Positions 1 to 5,686 of a DNA stretch of 12,656 nucleotides are shown one piece after another. The stretch lies in NCBI GenBank assembly GCA_031279155.1, contig JAITJB010000336.1, positions 1 to 12,656 of the forward strand. Direction: 5' to 3'. Made by a program: the position numbers and the translations under genes. Position 1 is the stretch's first letter. Every line of letters starts with the position of its first letter. A model generated the notes under the pieces. It did not search any database and was not told the DNA's origin. It saw only the letters and a list, made by a program, of their open reading frames with translations. Source of the stretch: Deltaproteobacteria bacterium. Lineage in GTDB: Bacteria > Desulfobacterota > Desulfarculia > Adiutricales > Adiutricaceae.

Positions 1-513
1 CTCCTGGCCGGCTTGGCCTTTATGGCTGTTCCGGTCTATATCTTTCCGGTTTGCCAATACGCTAAAACGGCTAATATCGAAGAGCCGGTCATGGGGAGCT
101 CTCAGGCCCATATGTCCGACCAAGCTGAGCATAGTGGGCATAGCGGGCATAGTAGCCATAGTAGCGATCATGTTATGGTCGCCGAAGCCGCCCACATGGT
201 CTGTTATTATACGGCCAGGGCCGAATTGGGCGTGGGGCTTTTAGTTATTTTTGGAAGCTTGGCGCTATTTTTTTGTTTTGATAGCCGCTTTCGGGCGGGC
301 GTCTTTTTGATGCTCGCGGGCAGCTCAATTTTGGGGGGCTTACTACCAACATGGTTAATTGGGGTCTGCCCAGGGGCCTCGATGCCCTGCCGGGTAGGGA
401 CTCTCCCGGCCCTAGTTGTTTTGAGCGCCTTTTTTCTGGTTTTCTGCCTTATCTGTCTAGCCATTAACGCCGGGGCCGCCAAAAATGTCCGAAAAACCCT
501 TGACCATTCTTAG
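1..513 (+). CDS. DUF4418-like membrane protein with His-rich insert (5' partial)
   Basis: The frame is open from base 1, so the true start lies upstream. The visible part begins inside a hydrophobic segment ending in a Pro-Val-Cys motif. A polar His-rich stretch of about 40 residues follows, then a Met-Val-Cys-Tyr-Tyr-Thr-Ala motif and three further hydrophobic helices. The paired Cys motifs (PVC, then a short loop, then xxCxxT) and the four-helix layout match my recollection of DUF4418 proteins, which commonly sit beside FtsX/MacB-type ABC transporters, as here. No biochemical function is established for the family. The loop between the two Cys motifs should face the periplasm or cell exterior, and its His residues could bind a transition metal (inference). 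The gene overlaps the downstream permease start by 29 nt, which suggests translational coupling. The family call is moderately sure; the metal idea is speculative. Confidence 0.7.
   Translation, partial: LLAGLAFMAVPVYIFPVCQYAKTANIEEPVMGSSQAHMSDQAEHSGHSGHSSHSSDHVMVAEAAHMVCYYTARAELGVGLLVIFGSLALFFCFDSRFRAGVFLMLAGSSILGGLLPTWLIGVCPGASMPCRVGTLPALVVLSAFFLVFCLICLAINAGAAKNVRKTLDHS
130..165 (+). repeat. 9-nt tandem repeat, four units, encoding His-Ser-Gly/Ser
   Basis: Four consecutive in-frame 9-nt units (CATAGTGGG, CATAGCGGG, then CATAGTAGC twice) encode HSG-HSG-HSS-HSS, followed directly by Asp-His. Further His residues flank the array on both sides. Divergence between units is small and mostly at the third unit position, which points to recent tandem expansion. 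It lies in the loop between the two Cys motifs of the DUF4418-like protein. Confidence 0.85.
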
Positions 514-1693
514 ACTTTCTCTAACCAACGTCTTAGCTAAGCCCTGGCGAAATTTCGGCTTGGCCGCCTTGGTGGCCGTCTTCTCCATGGTCCTTTTCGC
601 CGGGACGGTTATCGACCGCCAGCTCAGTAAGGGTTTAGAGAGCCTATCTCAAAGGTTGGGGGCCGATCTGCTCATCGTCCCCTACGGCTATGAGCGGACG
701 GCTAAGGCCGCCCTCTTAAGGGGCGAGCCGGGGACGTACTACATGTCGGATGAGGTTTATGAGCGGCTAAAAAACTTTCCCGGGGTAACCATGGCCACCC
801 CTCAGTTTTTCTTAGCAAGCCTTGCTACCAGCTGCTGCTCAGAGAGAGTCCAGATAATCGGAATCGATCAAAAAAGTGATTTTTTAATGACCCCCTGGCT
901 CGATAGTAAAGTTGGGGACATGGGGCTTACCGATATAGTTACTGGATCTAAACTTAATATCGAAATAGGCGGCCAGCTCTATTTTTTTGGTCAGATCCAC
1001 ACCGTGGTAGCCAAGATGGAACCCACGGGCATGGGGCTTGATACTTCCGTTCTCCTCCCTATAGAAGGCGTTAGGGGTCTTATTGGATCAAATCCGGAAT
1101 TACTCGAAAAACTCCAAAACCCAAAGTCTCTCATTTCAGCTGTGGCCCTTAAAATCGACCGTTCCCTTAAGGTCAAAGACGTGGCCAACGCCATCATGAA
1201 AGACGCGGCTTTGGAGTATAACCTCGATATGGTTTTGCCCGACGCCATCGTAACAGAGACCTCAAGGCAGTTGGCCGGCTGGTCGCGCTTGACGGCCATA
1301 TTGGCCATGGGGCTTTGGGTCTTAGCCTTTTTAGTTTTAATTTTGGTTTTTTCCATAACGGCCGGCGAAAGAAAGAAGGAATTTGGCGTCTACCGCCTTT
1401 TGGGGGCCAAGAGATCTTGGTTGGGCCGGTTAATTTTAACCGAAGCTTTTTTGGTCTCCCTTGGCGGGGCTTTGATAGGACTAATATTAGCTTCTTGCGC
1501 CATCTTTCCCTTCCAAGCTTTAATTTTTGGATCTCTAGGTTTGCCCCATCTGCCGTTAACTCCATCGGAAATAGCCATTAGGTGCTTATTTACTTTAGTT
1601 TTAGCTCTCATAGTCTCCCCTTTGGCCGTCTTAAGGACGGTACTTTCGATAACCCGCCGGGAGGCCGGCGAGATCTTAAGGAGCGCTGATTGA
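485..1693 (+). CDS. FtsX/MacB-type ABC transporter permease
   Basis: This 402-residue inner-membrane protein has the FtsX/MacB layout. There is an N-terminal helix (about residues 25-43), a large extracytoplasmic domain (about 45-260), and three C-terminal helices (about 265-290, 315-345 and 365-385). Between the last helices is a cytoplasmic GERKKEFGVYRLLGAKR segment, a hallmark of these permeases that contacts the ATPase. The ATG start at 485 overlaps the previous gene by 29 nt. A Cys-Cys pair at residues 117-118 in the extracytoplasmic domain is unusual for a lipoprotein-type permease and may be a redox or metal site (inference). The ATPase is encoded immediately downstream, overlapping by 4 nt. 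Such transporters act in mechanotransmission, lipoprotein release or export; the substrate cannot be read from sequence. Association with a DUF4418-like gene suggests a separate subfamily. Confidence 0.9.
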   Translation: MSEKPLTILRLSLTNVLAKPWRNFGLAALVAVFSMVLFAGTVIDRQLSKGLESLSQRLGADLLIVPYGYERTAKAALLRGEPGTYYMSDEVYERLKNFPGVTMATPQFFLASLATSCCSERVQIIGIDQKSDFLMTPWLDSKVGDMGLTDIVTGSKLNIEIGGQLYFFGQIHTVVAKMEPTGMGLDTSVLLPIEGVRGLIGSNPELLEKLQNPKSLISAVALKIDRSLKVKDVANAIMKDAALEYNLDMVLPDAIVTETSRQLAGWSRLTAILAMGLWVLAFLVLILVFSITAGERKKEFGVYRLLGAKRSWLGRLILTEAFLVSLGGALIGLILASCAIFPFQALIFGSLGLPHLPLTPSEIAIRCLFTLVLALIVSPLAVLRTVLSITRREAGEILRSAD

Positions 1694-2352
1694 CCATCTT
1701 AAAAGCTACCCACCTGACTAAGCGCTTCAAAAGGGGCGATAAGAGCTTTGAGGCCGTAAGTAACGTAAGTTTAGACGTCAAAAAAGGCGAGGTTGTTTCC
1801 ATTATCGGCCGCTCTGGCTGCGGTAAGACCACTCTCTTAAACCTCTTAGCCGGTTTAATCAATCCCGATAGCGGCCAGGTCGAATTAGATCAGATGGCCA
1901 TCCACTCTATGCCCGACGATGAGCTTACGACCATCAGAAACCGCAAAATTGGTTTTGTGCCCCAGGGCAAAAGTTTACTAGGCTCTCTTTCGGTTTTAGA
2001 TAACGTGCGTTTACCTTTATTTTTGGCTAAAAATGGCCAAGATAGCCGCCAGAGAGCTTTAGATCTCTTAAGGGCCTTGGGTATTGGGGAACTTGCCGAT
2101 AGCCAGCCGGCCTCGCTTTCGGGCGGCGAACTGAGGCGAGCGGCTTTAGCTAGGGCCCTTATCGCAAGCCCGCTCTTAGTTATCGCCGATGAGCCGACTT
2201 CGGAGATGGACGGAGGTTCGGCTGAGAGCTTTTTAAATTTGGTAAAGCTTTTTAACGATCAAGGCATGACCTTTATCATGGCCACCCACGATATGAAGGC
2301 CGCCGAAATCTCAGGTAGGGTCCTTAAGATGGACTTAGGGGTCTTAGAGTAA
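1690..2352 (+). CDS. LolD/MacB-type ABC transporter ATPase
   Basis: This 220-residue ABC ATPase partners the FtsX-type permease just upstream. The Walker A is GRSGCGKT at residues 40-47, the Q-loop Gln is in the FVPQ motif near residue 92, the signature LSGGE is at 143-147, the Walker B ends in ADEPT at 166-170, and the switch His is at 200 (ATHD). Length and motifs fit the LolD/MacB/FtsE group of soluble nucleotide-binding subunits. The start is TTG at 1690, sharing bases with the TGA stop of the permease (TTGA), so translation is probably coupled by re-initiation. The gene ends this transcription unit. No T-tract terminator follows it, only the 2378-2399 inverted repeat. Confidence 0.92.
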   Translation: MTILKATHLTKRFKRGDKSFEAVSNVSLDVKKGEVVSIIGRSGCGKTTLLNLLAGLINPDSGQVELDQMAIHSMPDDELTTIRNRKIGFVPQGKSLLGSLSVLDNVRLPLFLAKNGQDSRQRALDLLRALGIGELADSQPASLSGGELRRAALARALIASPLLVIADEPTSEMDGGSAESFLNLVKLFNDQGMTFIMATHDMKAAEISGRVLKMDLGVLE

Positions 2353-2377
2353 AGGCCCCAAACAGCCCATAGCTAAA

Positions 2378-2399
2378 GGCTTTTCTTGACAGAAAAGCC
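2378..2399. repeat. Inverted repeat with 9-bp perfect arms around a TGAC centre
   Basis: The arms GGCTTTTCT (2378-2386) and AGAAAAGCC (2391-2399) are perfect reverse complements around TGAC. The centre forms the TTGACA hexamer used as the proposed -35 box of the riboswitch operon. As RNA it would be a stable hairpin just past the upstream ATPase stop, but no T-run follows, so it is a poor intrinsic terminator. It may be a repressor operator overlapping the promoter, a 3'-end stabilising hairpin for the upstream mRNA, or both. The sequence does not match an operator I can name. Confidence 0.6.
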
Positions 2400-2414
2400 C
2401 AACTAGGCTACGAT
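2386..2414 (+). promoter_or_regulatory. Sigma70-like promoter of the riboswitch operon
   Basis: A perfect -35 hexamer TTGACA (2386-2391) is followed by a 17-bp spacer and the -10-like hexamer TACGAT (2409-2414). The expected transcription start is near 2421, about 20 nt before the conserved start of the cobalamin riboswitch. Position, spacing and the perfect -35 box make it the best promoter candidate for the operon starting at 2828. Confidence 0.65.
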
Positions 2415-2439
2415 CTGCCGTATTAGGCGACGGCAATTA

Positions 2440-2664
2440 GTTTTTTTGGTGGCGTTTCGTATAATTTGCCCTCGCCATGATATAGGGCGCCGCTTGCGGC
2501 CTAAGAGGGAATCCCGTGTGACTCGGGAACGGACCCGCCGCTGTGATTGGGGACTTGGGAAATATCGGCTAAGGGCTAAAAGCCTTTGAGCTGAGCCACT
2601 GGCTAAAAGAAGCTGGGAAGGCTATTTTCTAGGGATGAACCAATAGTCAGAAGACCTGCCCTAT
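2440..2664 (+). promoter_or_regulatory. Cobalamin (AdoCbl-type) riboswitch aptamer
   Basis: The conserved blocks of the cobalamin riboswitch appear in order: a GGTG element near 2448, GGGAATCCCGTGTGA from 2507, CGGACCCGCCGCTGTGA (the B12-box core) ending near 2546, GCCACTGG near 2596, GGGAAGGC near 2616, GGATGA near 2633, and AGTCAGAAGACCTGCC ending near 2660. Order and spacing fit the RF00174-type fold. The aptamer lies between a promoter and a strong terminator upstream of the ATPase gene at 2828, so cobalamin binding should favour termination. The outer boundaries are approximate, but identity is close to certain. Confidence 0.95.
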
Positions 2665-2754
2665 GTCAGTTAAATTCCCAAGGCTCCGGCGTCGGGTTTA
2701 GGGGAGGGGTGGGCCTAGGCTTGCTCTTAGTTATTTTCGGGATGAAATCGGAAT

Positions 2755-2788
2755 CCTGGAAGGAGAAATCCTTCTGGGCTTTTTTTTT
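2755..2788 (+). terminator. Riboswitch-controlled intrinsic terminator
   Basis: A 10-bp stem (arms 2755-2764 and 2769-2778, with two G-U pairs) is closed by a GAAA tetraloop and followed after one base by nine consecutive T residues (2780-2788). It sits between the aptamer and the first operon gene, about 40 nt before its ATG. It is the likely expression platform: it forms when ligand is bound and is disrupted when cobalamin is scarce. Confidence 0.9.
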
Positions 2789-2827
2789 GATTAGAGTTAA
2801 AAGTCAAAAAATTTAACAAGGAAACCT

Positions 2828-3961
2828 ATGACCGATATTATCCTTGAGGTTAAAGATCTGACAGTTGGCTATAAAAAGCCGGTATTATCAAATTTATCTT
2901 TTAAAGTCATTAAAGGCATGTTTGTGAGCCTTTTGGGCCCAAACGGTGGGGGTAAGACCACGCTTTTAAGGACGATTTCTAGGCATATTGAGCCAATATC
3001 CGGAAAAATATTTCTTAAAGGCCAGCCAATTTCCAGCTTCAAACCCCTAGATTTTGCTCGGGTGGTTAGCGTCGTCTTAACTGACCGGGCTATCCCGCCG
3101 CTCTTATCGGTCTTAGAGTTTACGGCTTTGGGCCGTTATCCCCACTTATCACTTATGGGCCGGATGACTGACCAAGATTACCGGGCCGTGGAGGCGGCCT
3201 TAGCGGCGGTTAAAGCCGTCCATTTGGCCGACTGTTTTATCGATCAGTTAAGTGACGGCGAGCTTCAAAAGGCTATCTTAGCCCGGGCCCTGGCCCAAGA
3301 GCCTGAGCTTATGATCTTAGATGAGCCGACCTCCCACTTGGACCTCAAACACCGAGTTGAGGTGATGGGCATCTTAAGGAGCTTATGCTCGGCCAAGGGC
3401 CTTACGGTCATCGCCGCCCTCCACGATGTCGATGTGGCGGCTAAGATTTCCGATCAAGTTTTAACCGTCAGAGCCGGGCAAATGACGGCTAGCGGCCGGC
3501 CAGAGGAAATTTTGAGCTCCCAAGCCGTAAAAGATCTCTACGATTTTGATCAAGCCGGTTTTTCGCGCCTCCTAGGCGGGGTAGAAGTCCGAGGCGACGG
3601 GCTTTCGGGCCGGGCCTTTGTGGTTTCTGGCCGCGACCGGACGGCTATGGCCTTAAGGTTACTTAGTAAACGCGGTTACGCCTTAGCGGCCGCAGTTCCC
3701 GACGATAGCGATCTCGACGCCCACGTGGCCAAGGCTCTAGGCGGCTTGGTCTTTTCCCCTACTAGTGAAAACAAGGAAAAATACGTCGATTCAGCCAAAG
3801 AAGCTTTAGGCGACTGCTCGCTCTTAGTTGACGGCTTAGGCGAGGAAGGCCCGCTGGCCGGGCGTGAACTGGTGGCCGAAGCCAAGAGGCGGGGCTTACC
3901 GGTATTAAGCTTAGATAATGGTAATTTAAATTCTCTCATCGCCTTTTTGGATAATCTCTGA
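2828..3961 (+). CDS. FecE/BtuD-type ABC ATPase with C-terminal accessory domain
   Basis: Residues 1-235 are a metal-chelate/cobalamin-type ABC ATPase. Walker A is GPNGGGKT at 37-44, the signature is LSDGE at 141-145, Walker B is LMILDEPT at 161-168, and the switch His is 199 (LHD). The usual Q-loop region reads VVLTDRA, seen in some FecE-like proteins. Residues from about 245 to 377 form an extra domain with alternating hydrophobic strands and helices, including a VVSGRDRTA segment near 265, which could be a small-molecule sensor (inference). Average members are about 255 residues. It is the first gene under the cobalamin riboswitch, with AAGGA five bases before the ATG. The matching FecCD-type permease and binding protein are not in the window, so it either serves a permease encoded elsewhere or works with another partner. 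BtuD assignment is plausible but unproven. Confidence 0.85.
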   Translation: MTDIILEVKDLTVGYKKPVLSNLSFKVIKGMFVSLLGPNGGGKTTLLRTISRHIEPISGKIFLKGQPISSFKPLDFARVVSVVLTDRAIPPLLSVLEFTALGRYPHLSLMGRMTDQDYRAVEAALAAVKAVHLADCFIDQLSDGELQKAILARALAQEPELMILDEPTSHLDLKHRVEVMGILRSLCSAKGLTVIAALHDVDVAAKISDQVLTVRAGQMTASGRPEEILSSQAVKDLYDFDQAGFSRLLGGVEVRGDGLSGRAFVVSGRDRTAMALRLLSKRGYALAAAVPDDSDLDAHVAKALGGLVFSPTSENKEKYVDSAKEALGDCSLLVDGLGEEGPLAGRELVAEAKRRGLPVLSLDNGNLNSLIAFLDNL

Positions 3962-3968
3962 GGCCATC

Positions 3969-4805
3969 ATGATTGTTATCGAAGATCTTCGTAAATCTTA
4001 CGGCCAGGCCAAGGCCTTAGATGGACTATCGCTTAGGGTTTTAGAAGGCGAGCTATTCGCGTTTTTAGGCCCCAATGGGGCCGGGAAAACCACGACCATT
4101 AGGATTTTAACCGGGCTAACCAGGCTAGACTCAGGAATAGCCACGATAAACGGCCTTAATATCGAAAAAGAGCCCTTAGCGGTAAAAAGGCTCTGCGGCT
4201 TAGTCCCCCAACAAGTCAACCTCGATGGCGAACTTAGCGTATTAGAAAACCTCGATATCCACGGGCGGCTCTTTGGGCTCAGCCGCAGGGAGCGAAAGGA
4301 AAAAGCCGAAGAATATCTTACCTACGTGGAAATGCTCGATAGAGCCCACAATCAGGTGAAAACCCTCTCAGGCGGCCTTAAAAGAAGATTGACCATCGCC
4401 CGGGCTCTTATACATTCGCCTAAAGTGCTTTTTTTAGATGAGCCGACCGTGGGTTTGGATGCGGCCATCAGGCGCCGGATTTGGAGTTTGATTAAAAAGA
4501 TATCGCGAAGCGGCGTAACCGTCTTTCTGACCACCCACTACATAGAAGAGGCCGAGTTTTTGGCAACTAACGTAGCCTTTATCGATAGCGGTAAATTACT
4601 AGCCATCGATAGCCCCAAAGCCATCATCGATGAGCTCGGTCAGTGGGCCGTAGACGTCTACGAGGGGGAGGGGACTAAGACTTTTTTCTTTGGCGACCGC
4701 ATCGAGGCTAGCGACAAGATAAGCCAACACCCCGGGAGCGGCTCCATCCGCCGGGTTAACTTAGAGGACGCCTTTTTGGCTAAGACCGGAAAAAGAGTGG
4801 ACTAA
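3969..4805 (+). CDS. ABC-2-type transporter ATPase (DrrA/NodI-like)
   Basis: This 278-residue ATPase of the DrrA/NodI/CcmA type has Walker A GPNGAGKT at 34-41, Q-loop Gln near 81 (VPQQ), signature LSGG at 133-136, Walker B VLFLDEPT at 153-160, and switch His at 190 (TTHYIEEAE). The TTHYIEEAE motif is characteristic of ABC-2 exporters. A short C-terminal tail follows. The ATG lies 7 nt after the previous stop, preceded by a GAGG ribosome-binding site. The permease gene overlaps its stop by 1 nt (TAATG), so the pair forms one transporter. ABC-2 systems usually export drugs, lipids, polysaccharides or peptides, which is unexpected in a cobalamin-repressed uptake operon. Direction of transport here is inferred from family, not shown. 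Confidence 0.92.
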   Translation: MIVIEDLRKSYGQAKALDGLSLRVLEGELFAFLGPNGAGKTTTIRILTGLTRLDSGIATINGLNIEKEPLAVKRLCGLVPQQVNLDGELSVLENLDIHGRLFGLSRRERKEKAEEYLTYVEMLDRAHNQVKTLSGGLKRRLTIARALIHSPKVLFLDEPTVGLDAAIRRRIWSLIKKISRSGVTVFLTTHYIEEAEFLATNVAFIDSGKLLAIDSPKAIIDELGQWAVDVYEGEGTKTFFFGDRIEASDKISQHPGSGSIRRVNLEDAFLAKTGKRVD

Positions 4806-5539
4806 TGGGAGCCTTTTTTGCGGTGTATTTTAGGGAAATGCTGATTTTAAAGCGCAGGTTCTTTAGGCAGGCCTTGGGCATGGGGGTTTCGCCTCTACTG
4901 TACATGCTGACCTTTGGCTGCGCTTTAGGCGGAACGGTTAGCTTAGATGGTCGGTCGTATTTGGAGTTTTTAATCCCGGGCTTAGCCGCCATGGCCAGCA
5001 TGACTCAGGCCTTTGCCATGGCCGGGGAGATAAACGTGGCCAGGTTTTACCTCCACGTCTTTGAAGAATTCCAAGCCGCCCCGGTTTCCAGGTTATCTTA
5101 CGTGGCCGGCGAGGTCTTAGCCGGGGTCAGCCGGGCTCTTTTAGCTATTTTTATGGTCTTGATTTTAGGGTGGCTCTTTGGCGTAAGGCTAAACTACAGC
5201 TTGTGGTTTTGGGTGGCCATTTTATTAAACGCCCTGGCCTTTGCCTCGTTAGCTGTGGCCCTAGCCATGGTCGTTAAGTCCCACGCCGATCAATCATTAC
5301 TCACCAGTTTTGTCATTACGCCTATGGCTTTTTTAGGCGGGACCTTCTTTCCCTTAGAGGCCCTGCCGGGGTGGGCTAAGGGCATATTGTACGTCTTACC
5401 ACTTTCACACGCTTCCATGGCCTGTCGCTCGGCAGCCTTTGGGGAAATACCCCTCGCAGCCCACTACGTCGTTTTGGGGTTGGCTGCGGCCATCTTTTTT
5501 ATCCTGGCCTTAGCCGCCGTCAAGAAGGCCCGGGATTGA
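4805..5539 (+). CDS. ABC-2-type transporter permease (NodJ/DrrB-like)
   Basis: This 244-residue inner-membrane protein has about six hydrophobic helices (first near residue 22, the last ending near 238 before a KKARD tail) and a charged cytoplasmic N-terminus. The EFLIPGLAAMASMTQAF segment and the loop with EEFQAAPVSRLSYVAGEVL are typical of ABC-2 membrane proteins such as NodJ and DrrB, as is the GGTFFPLEALPGW motif in the last external loop. It partners the ATPase that overlaps it at TAATG. The substrate is unknown. Its stop codon shares bases with the ATG of a possible 26-residue ORF (TGATG). Confidence 0.9.
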   Translation: MGAFFAVYFREMLILKRRFFRQALGMGVSPLLYMLTFGCALGGTVSLDGRSYLEFLIPGLAAMASMTQAFAMAGEINVARFYLHVFEEFQAAPVSRLSYVAGEVLAGVSRALLAIFMVLILGWLFGVRLNYSLWFWVAILLNALAFASLAVALAMVVKSHADQSLLTSFVITPMAFLGGTFFPLEALPGWAKGILYVLPLSHASMACRSAAFGEIPLAAHYVVLGLAAAIFFILALAAVKKARD

Positions 5540-5619
5540 TGGTTGGTTGGTTGGATAGATGGATAGATGGTTTGACGGCTGGATGGATTGATGGTTTGTT
5601 TGATGGATTGAATGATTGA
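5539..5619 (+). CDS. Possible small peptide gene with repeated W-x-D motifs
   Basis: A 26-codon ORF starts at an ATG overlapping the permease stop by one base (TGATG), a common coupling arrangement, and ends at TGA 5617-5619. It encodes WLD, WID, WID and FDG motifs, with the segment WIDGL occurring twice eight residues apart (24-nt direct repeat, units 5560-5583 and 5584-5607, 19 of 24 bases identical). Other forward frames here are broken by stops. An AAGG lies about 10 nt upstream. W-x-D is the kind of aromatic-x-x motif cross-linked in triceptide-type peptides by SPASM radical SAM enzymes, and one such enzyme is encoded downstream. Against it: there is no obvious leader peptide, and the DNA is a low-complexity tetranucleotide tract that could give this peptide by accident. 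Confidence 0.3.
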   Translation: MVGWLDRWIDGLTAGWIDGLFDGLND

Positions 5620-5620
5620 A
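5541..5620 (+). repeat. G/T-rich tetranucleotide-like low-complexity tract
   Basis: The spacer after the ABC-2 permease is made of drifting GGTT, GGAT, AGAT, TGAT and GGTTTG units, with only two C residues in 80 bases on the + strand. It opens with GGTTGGTTGGTTGG (5541-5554), four G-pairs with TT loops, a sequence able to form a two-quartet G-quadruplex. More G-pairs follow every 4-8 bases. The tract ends about 65 nt before the receptor gene start. It overlaps the proposed small ORF, so it may be coding, structural, or replication-slippage debris. Confidence 0.7.
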
Positions 5621-5686
5621 TAGTTTATTTGTTTCAGCGTGTTTTAGCTGATTTTTATTGGGTTTTTGGTCGTTTTTGAGGTAGTT

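Noticed and set aside
207..482. Minus-strand ORF opposite the DUF4418-like gene
   Set aside because: Lys/Pro/Thr-rich antisense shadow of hydrophobic coding sequence, without recognisable motif or ribosome-binding site.
991..1611. Several overlapping ORFs on both strands inside the FtsX-like permease gene
   Set aside because: All lie wholly within a convincing coding frame and show no family motif.
2416..2435. Small TGCCGT/ACGGCA hairpin near the expected transcription start, considered as a separate element
   Set aside because: It straddles the predicted +1, so the full hairpin may not be in the RNA; the evidence is too weak to list it.
3248..3262. LSDGE instead of LSGGE in the first riboswitch-operon ATPase, considered as a broken signature
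   Set aside because: LSDGE is a known natural variant in FecE-like ATPases, and Walker A, Walker B and the switch His are intact.
5541..5620. Repetitive spacer considered as a CRISPR array or insertion-sequence end
   Set aside because: Units are 4-8 bases and drifting, with no uniform repeat-spacer pattern, inverted ends or transposase.
5666..5686. TTG at 5666 as start of the TonB-dependent receptor
   Set aside because: It would put an acidic, hydrophobic stretch before the Lys-containing signal-peptide start, while ATG 5687 has a well-placed GAGG.
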